Of a stretch of DNA of 40,329 nucleotides, positions 8,171 to 16,307 are shown one piece after another. The translations under genes and the position numbers were made by a program. Every line of letters begins with the position of its first letter. Positions within the stretch are counted from its first letter, which is position 1. The DNA lies in the NCBI GenBank assembly GCA_944385795.1, contig CALWYP010000088.1, positions 1-40,329 of the forward strand. The letters are read 5' to 3'. The notes under the pieces are model-generated. The model was not told the DNA's origin. It made no database searches and saw only the letters and a program-made list of their open reading frames with translations. The DNA is from an uncultured Oscillospiraceae bacterium. GTDB lineage: Bacteria > Bacillota > Clostridia > Oscillospirales > Oscillospiraceae.

Positions 8171-10018
8171 TCAGCTCTCCTTGTATTCGTTGGGCAGTTC
8201 GAGGCACACGCAGGTGCCGCCGCCCGGACGGCTGCTTATTGTAAAGAGGAAGCGGTCCCCATAGCGTATGCGCAGCCGCTCGTATATGTTGCGCAGGGCC
8301 ACGCGCTGCCCGTCCGAGTCCTCCGGCCTGCCCGACCATCGGAAATACTCCTCCATACGGTCCGGCCAGTATTCCAGCAGCTCGGGCGGCACGCCGACGC
8401 CGTTGTCCTCGATACGGAAGCTGAGCCGGTCGCGGCCGCCGGAAATTTCCGCCGTGAGGCTTATGACGAAGCTCGTGTCGCCGCTGTCCATGCCGTGGAC
8501 GATGCAGTTCTCCACTATGGGCTGGAGTATGAGCTTGGGGATGAGCGCGCCGTACATCTCGGGGTCTGCGTCTATCGTCCAGCTTATGCGGCTGCCAAAG
8601 CGGCACTGCTGCAGCTCCAGGTAGCTGCGCACCAGGTCAAGGCACCTGCGGACGTTCATGAGCTCGCCTCCGCTGTTGAGGCTCAGGCGGAAGAACTGGC
8701 CCAGGTTGTACATGATGTCCGCGGTGGGCTTGTCGTGGTTCTTGAGCGCGCACCAGTAGGCGGTGTGCAGCATGTTGTAGAGGAAATGCGGGTTTATCTG
8801 CATCTGCAGGGCCGAGAGCTCCGCCTCTTTTTCCCTCAGCTTCAGGACGTAGTTGGACTCCACCAGCCTGCGGTTCTCCTCGACCATATTGTTGAAGGTC
8901 CGGCCCAGGCGGCCTATGTCGTCGGCGCATTTGAAATCCGCCTTCGCGCCGTAATCGCCCTTGGAAAAGCGGACCATGGACTCGGAGAGCTTGTTGAGCG
9001 GCTTCGTCAGCATACTCACGAACACGCGGGTGAGCAGCAGCATGACGACGAGGAAGAGGCAGATTATCAGCAGGGAGGAGCGGATCGCGGAGCGCTGGCC
9101 CCAGAACGAAGCGCTGTCGGGCTCTACCACGCAGGCCACGAAGGGCGTGCCCGAGCAGACCTGGTAGTAGATATTGTAGTTCTCCCCGCCGAAAACCTCC
9201 CTCTGCACGGCGGGCTCCGCGCCGGCCTTCGAGGCGAGCCCGGCGGCGAGCCGCGCGGGTATCTCAAGGCCGCTGCGGTTGAGGGCCGTCTCCCCGTCCC
9301 TGGAGAGCAGCAGCGTCTTCGCCGAGAAGCTGGTGTCAACGTCGGTGCCGAGCAGCTTGCGCACGTCCAGCGAGACGGCCACGACGCCTATGGGCCGGGT
9401 GGTGTTGTAGTCCTTTATCTTCTTCCACAGCACCAGCTTCGGCGAGTTGTCCACGCCCATGAACACGTCCGAGCCCTGCGGGATATACTCCCACTCGAAG
9501 ACGCGGTAGGAGTCCATCAGCCTTTCAAAGGGCCGCTGCCTGCCCTGGCCCGCCTGGGGCAGGGGGCTGTGCGAGTTGTCTATGGAGACGTAGCCTATGG
9601 GCTGGCCCTCGTTGTTGTAGAGTACGACGCTGAGCAGGTACATCTTGAAGCGCGCGCTCTTCAGCAGCTCCTGCATACGGTCCTCGGGCACGGCCTCCCC
9701 GGCGTTGCTGAGGTTGACCAGCTCCTGGGCCTCGGCGGAGGAGATGTAGTATTCCGTGAGCCCGTCGATGTAGCTCTGGTCCTTTTCTATCAGCGTCCGG
9801 ACATAGTCGAGCGACTGCTCCCCGCGCATATGCTGCTCGTACTTGACGTAGTCCAGCCCGCTGCGGGAGAGCACGATGGCCGTAAAAGCCAGGACGGCCA
9901 GGAGTATGCCGGAGAACATAAGGGAGAATTTGGCGGTGAGGTTCATATCCATGAAGCGTTTGAAGGGCCCGCCGCGCCTGGGGGCGGGCCCGTATTCATT
10001 TTTCCCGCGCGTGTCCAT
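8171..10018 (-). CDS. Sensor histidine kinase, YesM-like
   Basis: This 615-residue membrane kinase partners the regulator beside it. A first membrane segment lies near residues 31-51 and a second near 314-335, enclosing an extracellular domain of about 260 residues with the look of a double-Cache ligand sensor (seen by layout, not verified). HAMP follows at about 336-388, then the His_kinase domain with INPHFLYNMLHTAYW, where His411 is the phospho-acceptor. The ATP-binding domain shows LQPIVENCIVHG (N box) and IEDNGVG (G1 box). The start at 10018 has GGAGG ten bases upstream (10029-10033). The signal sensed is unknown. Extracellular peptides or sugars are plausible given the neighbouring importer. 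Confidence 0.94.
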   Translation of the reverse strand: MDTRGKNEYGPAPRRGGPFKRFMDMNLTAKFSLMFSGILLAVLAFTAIVLSRSGLDYVKYEQHMRGEQSLDYVRTLIEKDQSYIDGLTEYYISSAEAQELVNLSNAGEAVPEDRMQELLKSARFKMYLLSVVLYNNEGQPIGYVSIDNSHSPLPQAGQGRQRPFERLMDSYRVFEWEYIPQGSDVFMGVDNSPKLVLWKKIKDYNTTRPIGVVAVSLDVRKLLGTDVDTSFSAKTLLLSRDGETALNRSGLEIPARLAAGLASKAGAEPAVQREVFGGENYNIYYQVCSGTPFVACVVEPDSASFWGQRSAIRSSLLIICLFLVVMLLLTRVFVSMLTKPLNKLSESMVRFSKGDYGAKADFKCADDIGRLGRTFNNMVEENRRLVESNYVLKLREKEAELSALQMQINPHFLYNMLHTAYWCALKNHDKPTADIMYNLGQFFRLSLNSGGELMNVRRCLDLVRSYLELQQCRFGSRISWTIDADPEMYGALIPKLILQPIVENCIVHGMDSGDTSFVISLTAEISGGRDRLSFRIEDNGVGVPPELLEYWPDRMEEYFRWSGRPEDSDGQRVALRNIYERLRIRYGDRFLFTISSRPGGGTCVCLELPNEYKES

Positions 10019-10058
10019 CTATAAGCAGCCTCCGCAGACCAGATTCTTTACAGCATAC

Positions 10059-10067
10059 ATTTTAACA
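10059..10067 (-). promoter_or_regulatory. Extended -10 promoter for the two-component operon
   Basis: On the minus strand, TGTTAAAAT gives a TGn extension and a -10 of TAAAAT (5 of 6). Transcription would begin near 10052, leaving about 35 bases of leader before the kinase ATG, with GGAGG at 10029-10033. It lies just after the terminator of the opp operon. No clear -35 is seen. Confidence 0.5.
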
Positions 10068-10082
10068 CACGGCCGCAAGCCC

Positions 10083-10122
10083 GGATATTAAAAGCGGCCG
10101 GGATGCCCAGCATCCCGGCCGC
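10083..10122 (-). terminator. Intrinsic terminator of the opp-M24 operon
   Basis: A perfect 13-bp stem (10094-10106 with 10110-10122) and a 3-base loop is followed on the minus strand by TTTTAATATCC. It begins 6 bases after the stop of the last M24 gene and separates that operon from the two-component genes. Confidence 0.93.
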
Positions 10123-10128
10123 CGGAAC

Positions 10129-11331
10129 TCACACAACCAGCGGGTCGCAGGTCGGGCCGTTCAGGAACTCGCAGCCGTCCTCGGTTACGACGACGTTCTG
10201 CCTCAGCATCAGCAGGCCGACGGAGGCGTGTTCCACGGAGGCGAGCAGGCTCAACGTCATGCCGTCGCGCAGGACGTAATCGCTGCCCTTGCGCAGCAGG
10301 GGCCCGTCTATGCGCCCCCAGCCGCAGCCGGCCCCGGCGTAGCCGGGCTGAGCGGCCCAGCCGGCCCTGCCCAGGGCCTCCGCGGCGGCGTCCATGGCCT
10401 CGGCGGCGTCCCCGGCGAGCGCGCCGGCCTTTACGGCAGACATGGCGCCGGCGATCATGGCCCTGCCGAGCTCCCACGCGGCTTCCTGCCCGGGCTGTAC
10501 GCCGCCGACCACGATGTTGCCCGTGAAGGGCACGTTGAGCTCATGGCTCACGGCGCCGCCCTCGACGCGGACGATGGTGCCGGGCTCGGCGGATATCACC
10601 TGGGCGTCCGAGGCGGGGCAGTCGAGGCACAGGGCGCGCTCGGGGCCGGAGACGAGGCTCATATAGGTGAAGTGCTCGCTGCCGGCGAGGTAGCCGGCCT
10701 TGGCGATTTCCTTATAGAGCTCCATCTCGGTCATGGCGCCGGGCTTTATGGCCGCCGCGCCGGCGCAGACGGCCTTGCGGTTTATCTCCTCGGCCCTGCG
10801 CATGTAGTCGAGCTGCATGGGGGATTTGCCGGCGAGTATGTCGGCGACAATGGCGGTGGAATCCACGAACTCCGCCTCGGGGAACTCCCTCTTGAGGGCG
10901 TCGAACAGGCCGATATCCATGTGCAGGTGGATGCCGGTGCTGAGCTCGCAGCCTATCCGGCCCTTCTCATAGCCGAAGTGGCGAATGGTGTAGCACATGG
11001 CGTCGAAGAGGTTCGAGGCTATGCCCATGCGCCCGGAGTAGTCGAAGTTGAAAAATTCGCTCCGCTCGAGGCAGGAGGAATACAGCGCGGCCTCGAGGCC
11101 GGTGAAGGAGTTCACAACGCCGTAGCGCCCGTCCGAGCCGAGGAAAAGCAGGCCGGGCGTGGAGAGCTTGCTCTTCCAGACGACGGAGCGCAGGCCGGTC
11201 AGATGGCAGACGATGTACTTGGAGGTGCCCATGAGGCAGTCCAGGCCGGCGGCCTTGATGCGCCGGGCGGCGTCGTCCATGCGCGCCTTGAATTCGGATA
11301 CGGGATAATCAAGCATCGGGGATTGACGCAT
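10129..11331 (-). CDS. M24-family protein lacking metal ligands (probable pseudopeptidase)
   Basis: This 400-residue protein has the creatinase/prolidase (M24) layout and resembles its neighbour at 11364-12569 end to end: both start with PML followed by an acidic/aromatic run and both end in VVTEDGCE. By hand alignment the five metal ligands are lost. The first Asp is Glu257, the second falls at about Pro268, the His of GHGIG is Cys336 in GCGWG, and the two Glu positions are about Leu363 and Arg377. The frame is intact, without stops, and has a GAGGT ribosome site, so it looks like a maintained protein rather than a decaying gene. It may bind peptides, pair with the active paralogue, or catalyse something else. 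It is the last gene of the opp operon. Confidence 0.85.
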   Translation of the reverse strand: MRQSPMLDYPVSEFKARMDDAARRIKAAGLDCLMGTSKYIVCHLTGLRSVVWKSKLSTPGLLFLGSDGRYGVVNSFTGLEAALYSSCLERSEFFNFDYSGRMGIASNLFDAMCYTIRHFGYEKGRIGCELSTGIHLHMDIGLFDALKREFPEAEFVDSTAIVADILAGKSPMQLDYMRRAEEINRKAVCAGAAAIKPGAMTEMELYKEIAKAGYLAGSEHFTYMSLVSGPERALCLDCPASDAQVISAEPGTIVRVEGGAVSHELNVPFTGNIVVGGVQPGQEAAWELGRAMIAGAMSAVKAGALAGDAAEAMDAAAEALGRAGWAAQPGYAGAGCGWGRIDGPLLRKGSDYVLRDGMTLSLLASVEHASVGLLMLRQNVVVTEDGCEFLNGPTCDPLVV

Positions 11332-11363
11332 AATCTTTTACCTCACTTCCTACCGTGATGGGC

Positions 11364-12569
11364 TCAGGAGCGCTCGGGGACGTAGATGTACTGGAGCTGC
11401 GGAGTCATGTTCTCGCACCCGTCCTCGGTGACCACATAGTTGTTCTCTATGACGAACTGGCCGAATTCGTGGTGGATCACAGTGGGCTCGAAGGCGAAGG
11501 TCATGCCCGCCTCAAACTCCTTGCCCGGGAACGAGTCCTTTATGATGGGCATCTCGTGTACGTCCTGGCCTATGCCGTGGCCCGAGGTGTTCATGCTCAG
11601 GCAGATGTCCGCCACCCCGTGCTCGCGCATATAGTCGTCGTGGGCGCGGCTGAAATCGACGACCTGCGTGCCGGGCTTGACCATGGGTATGCAGGCCGCG
11701 TGGCAGTTGAGGCAGACGTCGAAGAGCTCCTGCTGCTCCTTAGTAGGCGCCTTGAGCTTGGCTATGCGTATCATGTCGGAGGCGTAGCCCTTGAGCGTCG
11801 GGCCGCTGTCGGCGTAGATGCACCAGTCGGGGTCGGAATAGACGCGGGAGCTGGGCACCACGTTGGGCTGCTGGCGGTCGGGGCCGAACTCGACCACGAG
11901 CTGGAGTGAGAAATCGTCCGAGCCCAGGTCGTAGGAGGCGGCGACGTAGTTGTGGTAGAAGTCCTCTTCGGTGGTCTCGCCGAGCACGACCTTGTCCACG
12001 GCTATCTTGAAGGCCTCGACGGCGTTGCCGCAGTTCTTGCGGATTATCTCTATCTCGCGCGGGGACTTTATCTCGCGCAGGGCGGAGATATACAGCGAAA
12101 AGTCCGTGGGCTCCATGCCCGGCAGGGCGGCGAGGATGTCCTTATAGTCGTTGTAGGCGACGCGCATACGGGTGATGGCGCCGGGCTCGAGCCCGAGCCT
12201 GCCCTTGTCCGCGCCGAGGCGCTTGAGGGCGTCGGCCATGGCGCCGGCGAGCACTTCGGGGCTGGCGGCCTCGCCGAAGCCGTCGTAGGCGAAGATGTCC
12301 TCCTCGCCGAGGCAGCAGGTGGCCAGGGCTGTGGGCCGCATACGGGTGGAGGTGACGAGGACCAGCCTTCCGGGAACCGCGGCCAGCATGGCCGGGTACA
12401 GGAACTCGCTGTTCCAGGCGGAGGTGCGGTAGTCGCAGAAATAACGGAGGTTCTCCTCGTTGGCCATTATGGCCGCGGAGCAGCCCGCCTCCTCCAGCTT
12501 GCCGAAGAGCTTGTTAATCCTGGCTTCGTATTCGTCAAGCGGGAACTCCAGCATGGGGACGTCTCTCAT
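11364..12569 (-). CDS. M24 metallopeptidase (Xaa-Pro aminopeptidase/prolidase-like)
   Basis: This 401-residue protein has an N-terminal creatinase-type domain (about 1-150) and a pita-bread catalytic domain. All five expected metal ligands can be placed: Asp254 in YADSGP, Asp265 in GYASDMIR, His331 in SGHGIGQDVHEMP, Glu361 in FAFEPT and Glu375 in FVIENNY. Such enzymes remove residues next to proline from short peptides; creatine-like and dimethyl compound hydrolases share the fold, so the substrate is not certain. It has no signal peptide and is probably cytoplasmic. The ATG follows AAAGGAGA. It sits just after the peptide-binding protein gene of an opp operon, which suggests that it digests imported peptides. 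Confidence 0.92.
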   Translation of the reverse strand: MRDVPMLEFPLDEYEARINKLFGKLEEAGCSAAIMANEENLRYFCDYRTSAWNSEFLYPAMLAAVPGRLVLVTSTRMRPTALATCCLGEEDIFAYDGFGEAASPEVLAGAMADALKRLGADKGRLGLEPGAITRMRVAYNDYKDILAALPGMEPTDFSLYISALREIKSPREIEIIRKNCGNAVEAFKIAVDKVVLGETTEEDFYHNYVAASYDLGSDDFSLQLVVEFGPDRQQPNVVPSSRVYSDPDWCIYADSGPTLKGYASDMIRIAKLKAPTKEQQELFDVCLNCHAACIPMVKPGTQVVDFSRAHDDYMREHGVADICLSMNTSGHGIGQDVHEMPIIKDSFPGKEFEAGMTFAFEPTVIHHEFGQFVIENNYVVTEDGCENMTPQLQYIYVPERS

Positions 12570-12588
12570 TTTCTTCTCCTTTCATTGA

Positions 12589-12617
12589 CGCCTGCACGGC
12601 GCGGGGCCGTGCAGGCG
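12589..12617 (-). promoter_or_regulatory. Stable hairpin between oppA and the M24 peptidase gene
   Basis: A perfect 12-bp G+C-rich stem (12589-12600 with 12606-12617) and a 5-base loop lies 14 bases after the oppA stop. No U-run follows on the minus strand, so it is unlikely to be an efficient terminator. It more likely blocks 3' exonucleases and stabilises the oppA part of the transcript. Confidence 0.7.
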
Positions 12618-12631
12618 GATAGTTAACGGGC

Positions 12632-14173
12632 TTATTTGGACTTAACGAAACGGAATTCGCAGTAGGTCTCGGGATCCTGGTCGAAGCCGGTCAGGTCCTT
12701 GGACACGCCGAAGATGTTGTCGGAGAAGCGCAGCCACAGCCAGGGCATGTCGTCGCGCAGGATGTCCTGTATCTCGACATAGTAGCCCCTGCGGACCTCG
12801 GGGTCCATTTCGGTGGCGGCGAGATCGAAGAGCTCGTCGACCTCGGGGTTGCTGTAGTCTATCCACTCCGCGCCGTCCTCGCCGGTGTGGAACATGTCGC
12901 TGAAGAACGCGCCGTCGTCGCCGCCGGCCACGAAGCCGAGTATGAAGGCCTGCGCCTCGCCGGCGTAGACGGCGTTGACGAGGGAAGAGAACTCGGTGGT
13001 CTGGACGGTGGTGTTGACGCCTATCTCGAGCCAGGCGTTACGCAGCATCTCGGCCATCGTGATGCGGGCCTGGGACTCGTTGACCTGCAGTACGAGGTCG
13101 AAGCCGTCCTCATAGCCGGCCTCCTTCATGAGCTGCTTTGCCTTCTCTATGTCCTGGACGTACTGCTGGTCCTCGCCGGCGGGCTCGTAGAAGGACATGG
13201 TGGGCATTACCGGGCCGTCGGCCTCGGTGCCGCCGCCGAAGGCTATCTCGGAGATGGTGGGCATGTCGACAGCGTAGCGGAGGGCCTGGCGGACGCGGAC
13301 GTCGCTCAGGGGCTCGTAGGCCTGGTTGAGGCCGCAGTACTCGACGGTGTAGCCCGGGAAGGCTACGACGTCGGCCACAGAGCTGCTGCTGAGCATTTCG
13401 ACCTGGGCCGGGGCCATACGGAAGGCGATGTCTATCTCGCCGTTCTCGAGGGCCATGGCGCGGGTGGTGTCGTCGGCTATGTTGCGGATGACGAGGTTCT
13501 TGAACTCGGGAAGCTCGTCCCAGTACTCCTCGTTGCGCTCGAGGATGACGCGGTCGCCCGCTATCCACTCGACGAACTTGTACGCGCCGGTGCCGACGGG
13601 GTTCCTGCCGTAGGCCTCGTCGCTGCCGGCGGCCTCGACGGCGCTCTTGCTGACTATGAGGGTGGCGTTGTTGGTCAGGTAGGTCAGCATCGGCGGGAAG
13701 GGCTCCTTCGTGCCGAGCTCGATGGTGTAATCGTCGATGATCTTGGTCTTGGCGGTGTCGAAGGGCTCGAAAATCATGGCCTTCATGGGGGCCACGGCGC
13801 CGCGGTCAAAGGTGAACTTGACGTCCTCGGCGGTGAACTTGCTCCCGTCGTGGAAGTAGACGTCGTCGCGCAGGTGGAAGCGCATCGTGTATTCGTCGAC
13901 CTGCTCCCAGCTCTCGGCAAGGCTGGGCACTATTTCGCCGGTCACGTTGTCCTGGCGGACAAGGCCGTCGTAGATCTGGACGTTGATGAGGCCGGCGGGG
14001 GTGTTCTGCTGGTTCGGGGGGTCGAGGACCGTCGGTTCGGAGCTGTTGCCGACCACGAGCGTGTCCTTGACCTCGCCGGTTTCGGGCGCGTCGCCCCCGG
14101 CGGGCTCGCCGCAGGCGGCGAGCAGCATCACGAGGGCCAGCGCAAGGGCCAGTATGCGCATATAAGTCTTCAT
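12632..14173 (-). CDS. oppA: Peptide ABC transporter substrate-binding lipoprotein
   Basis: This 513-residue family 5 solute-binding protein captures peptides outside the membrane and delivers them to the OppBCDF channel. The N-terminus has a Lys/Arg start, a hydrophobic stretch and the lipobox LLAAC, so Cys21 would be lipidated and anchored. Family features include LVVGNSSEPTVLDP, the segment DDVYFHDGSKFTAEDVKFTF and NPVGTGAYKF. It has AGGAGG directly upstream. Unusually for an opp operon it comes after the permease and ATPase genes, and G+C-rich hairpins flank it on both sides, which fits higher expression of the binding protein. Peptide specificity (opp, dpp or other) cannot be read from the sequence. 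Confidence 0.95.
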   Translation of the reverse strand: MKTYMRILALALALVMLLAACGEPAGGDAPETGEVKDTLVVGNSSEPTVLDPPNQQNTPAGLINVQIYDGLVRQDNVTGEIVPSLAESWEQVDEYTMRFHLRDDVYFHDGSKFTAEDVKFTFDRGAVAPMKAMIFEPFDTAKTKIIDDYTIELGTKEPFPPMLTYLTNNATLIVSKSAVEAAGSDEAYGRNPVGTGAYKFVEWIAGDRVILERNEEYWDELPEFKNLVIRNIADDTTRAMALENGEIDIAFRMAPAQVEMLSSSSVADVVAFPGYTVEYCGLNQAYEPLSDVRVRQALRYAVDMPTISEIAFGGGTEADGPVMPTMSFYEPAGEDQQYVQDIEKAKQLMKEAGYEDGFDLVLQVNESQARITMAEMLRNAWLEIGVNTTVQTTEFSSLVNAVYAGEAQAFILGFVAGGDDGAFFSDMFHTGEDGAEWIDYSNPEVDELFDLAATEMDPEVRRGYYVEIQDILRDDMPWLWLRFSDNIFGVSKDLTGFDQDPETYCEFRFVKSK

Positions 14174-14211
14174 TTTGTTCCTCCTCTTGACTCCTTTGTG
14201 TTATATGATGC

Positions 14212-14230
14212 CCGGCGCGGCCGGCGCCGG
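14212..14230 (-). promoter_or_regulatory. Hairpin between oppF and oppA
   Basis: A 7-bp stem made only of G and C (14212-14218 with 14224-14230) and a 5-base loop lies in the 88-base gap upstream of oppA. It has no U-run. A role as an mRNA processing or stability element at the 5' side of oppA is inference. Confidence 0.5.
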
Positions 14231-14261
14231 AGGCATTCCCTGCTTTATCTCGACCGCGGCC

Positions 14262-15218
14262 TCAGCCGCACTGCCCGGCAAAGTGGCAGGCGGTGAAGTG
14301 CCCGGGGCTTATCTCCCTGAGCTCGGGCGAGGCCTCGCGGCATACATCCTGGGCGTAGGGGCAGCGGCTGGCGAAGCGGCAGCCGGGCTTCGGGTTTATC
14401 GGCGAGCTCAGCTCGCCCTTTATCAGGACCCGCTCGCGCTTCACATGTATGGACGGTATGGGGATGGCGGAGAGCAGCGCGCGGGTGTATGGGTGGTAAT
14501 TCTGTATGAAGAGCTCCTTCGCCGGGGCCTGCTCGACAAGCTGGCCGAGGTACATGACGCATATGCTCTGGGAGATGTGGCGCACGACGGAGAGGTCGTG
14601 GGTGATGAACATGAGCGTCAGGCCGAGCTCGCGCTGCAGCTCCTGGAGCAGGTTGAGTATCTGCGCCTGGATGCTCACGTCCAGAGCGGAGACGGGCTCG
14701 TCGCAGACGATGAAGGAGGGGCCGAGCGAGAGCGCGCGGGCTATGCCTATGCGCTGGCGGCGGCCGCCGTCGAACTCGTGCGGGTAGCTGTTTATGTTGC
14801 GCTGCGCGAGGCCGACCATGTCCATGAGCTCGGCGACGCGGGCGTTATACTCTTCCTTGGACTTCGTCACGCGGTAGATGCGCAGCGGTTCGCCTATTAT
14901 CTGGCCCACGGTCATGCGCGGGTTGAGCGAGGAAAAGGGGTCCTGGAAGATGATCTGCATCTGGCGGCGCAGCGCCTTGAGCTTCGCGCCCTTCACCCTG
15001 GTTATGTCCTCGCCGTCGAAGAATATCTGGCCTCCCGTCGGCTCGAGCAGGTGCAGTATCGTGCGCCCAAGCGTGGACTTGCCGCAGCCGCTCTCGCCGA
15101 CGACGCCGAGGGTCTCGCCCTTGTTTATGCTCAGGCTGACGTCCTCGACGGCGTGGAGATAGCCGCTGGAAGTCTTGAAGTATTTCTGAAGGTTTTTGGT
15201 TTCCAGGATAACTGACAT
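14262..15218 (-). CDS. oppF: Oligopeptide ABC transporter ATP-binding protein OppF
   Basis: This is one of two ATPases powering peptide import (318 residues). Walker A is GESGCGKST near residue 39, the Q-loop segment is IIFQDPFSSLNP, Walker B is FIVCDEPVSALD, and the switch His is in FITHDLS. The ABC signature reads FDGGRRQR rather than SGGQ, so the signature Ser is replaced by Asp. The C-terminal oligopeptide domain has CRFASRCPYAQDVC and a later Cys in TACHF, as in other OppF/DppF proteins. The ATG is preceded by GAGGT at suitable spacing. It partners OppD, encoded just upstream in the operon. Confidence 0.95.
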   Translation of the reverse strand: MSVILETKNLQKYFKTSSGYLHAVEDVSLSINKGETLGVVGESGCGKSTLGRTILHLLEPTGGQIFFDGEDITRVKGAKLKALRRQMQIIFQDPFSSLNPRMTVGQIIGEPLRIYRVTKSKEEYNARVAELMDMVGLAQRNINSYPHEFDGGRRQRIGIARALSLGPSFIVCDEPVSALDVSIQAQILNLLQELQRELGLTLMFITHDLSVVRHISQSICVMYLGQLVEQAPAKELFIQNYHPYTRALLSAIPIPSIHVKRERVLIKGELSSPINPKPGCRFASRCPYAQDVCREASPELREISPGHFTACHFAGQCG

Positions 15219-15287
15219 GTTGCTACCTCATTTCCGCCGGCCAGTAGCCGGCCGGCTGACAGATGGCGGGGCGGGTTCCCGGGCGCG

Positions 15288-16274
15288 TCACTCCGCGCCG
15301 CCCCCGCCGGCGAGCACGCATTTTACGATGTGGCCCGGGGCCACCTCGGTATGGGGCGGGTCGAAGGTCTTGCAGCGCTCCTGCGCCTTGGGGCAGCGCC
15401 CGCAGAAGCTGCAGCCCTCGGGCAGGTCGGCCGCGTTGACGGCGGGGCCCGTGATGGGCTGGAGGCGCTCCACATCCTTGTCCAGGCTGGGTATCGTTGC
15501 GAAGAGGCACTGGGTATAGGGGTGGGCGGCGCGGTCGAAGATGTCCTCGAGGCTGCCGTATTCCACAATTTCACCCGCGTATATGACGGCCACGGAATCG
15601 CAGGTCTCGGCCACGACGCCGAGGTCGTGGGTAATCAGCAGCATCGAGGTGCCGGAGCCGTCCCTCAGCCCGCGTATGAGGTCGAGGACCTGCGCCTGTA
15701 TGGTGACGTCCAGCGCGGTCGTCGGCTCGTCGGCTATTATGAGCCTCGGGTTGCAGGCCAGGGCCATGGCTATGACCACGCGCTGCTTCATGCCGCCGGA
15801 GAACTGGTGCGGGTAATCCGACGCGCGCTCCGGCTGTATCCCGACCTTCTTGAGTATGTCGCGGGCCTGCACGGCGGCCTGGGCGCGGGATTTACGCTGG
15901 TGCAGGCGTATGAGCTCCGCAATCTGTTCGCCCACGGGCAGGACCGGGTTCAGCGAGCTCATGGGGTCCTGGAATATCATGGAGATGTCGCGCCCGCGTA
16001 TGGAGCGCATCTCGCGCGCGGAAAGTTTGGCAATGTCCTTGCCGTCGAATTCTATGCTGCCCTGTATTATCCTGCCGGTGTATTTGGGCAGCAGCGACAT
16101 GATGGCGAGGGCGATAGTGGTCTTGCCCGCGCCCGTCTCGCCGACGAGGCCGAGGGTCTGGCCGGCGCGTATTTCAAAGGAGACGTTGTTGACGGCCTCG
16201 ACGACCGCGTTGTGCGTCTCGTAGTGTACTACAAGGTCCTTGACCGAGAGCAGGACTTCCTTTTCCTTATCCAT
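15288..16274 (-). CDS. oppD: Oligopeptide ABC transporter ATP-binding protein OppD
   Basis: This is the second ATPase of the importer (328 residues). It shows Walker [11 protein letters not shown]-loop [12 protein letters not shown], a canonical signature FSGGMKQR, Walker [13 protein letters not shown] and switch His in LITHDLG. The C-terminal domain has the cysteine cluster [14 protein letters not shown] plus a later Cys in IVKC; in related DppD proteins such a cluster has been found to hold an iron-sulfur centre, so metal binding is plausible. It lies 33 bases after oppC and 69 bases before oppF. Confidence 0.96.
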   Translation of the reverse strand: MDKEKEVLLSVKDLVVHYETHNAVVEAVNNVSFEIRAGQTLGLVGETGAGKTTIALAIMSLLPKYTGRIIQGSIEFDGKDIAKLSAREMRSIRGRDISMIFQDPMSSLNPVLPVGEQIAELIRLHQRKSRAQAAVQARDILKKVGIQPERASDYPHQFSGGMKQRVVIAMALACNPRLIIADEPTTALDVTIQAQVLDLIRGLRDGSGTSMLLITHDLGVVAETCDSVAVIYAGEIVEYGSLEDIFDRAAHPYTQCLFATIPSLDKDVERLQPITGPAVNAADLPEGCSFCGRCPKAQERCKTFDPPHTEVAPGHIVKCVLAGGGGAE

Positions 16275-16307
16275 ATCTGTTTACAGCGTCCTTTCTACCC
16301 AGCGGGC

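Noticed and set aside
7100..10024. 974-codon open frame on the plus strand, antisense to the two-component genes
   Set aside because: The minus-strand proteins are clear family members. The antisense frame stays open because TTA, CTA and TCA codons are rare in these G+C-rich genes, so reverse stops do not arise; its translation has no recognisable domain.
10228..11358. 376-codon plus-strand frame, and others like it opposite oppA, the M24 genes and DUF1846
   Set aside because: These are mirror frames of real genes with low-complexity Ala/Gly/Val composition and no ribosome sites.
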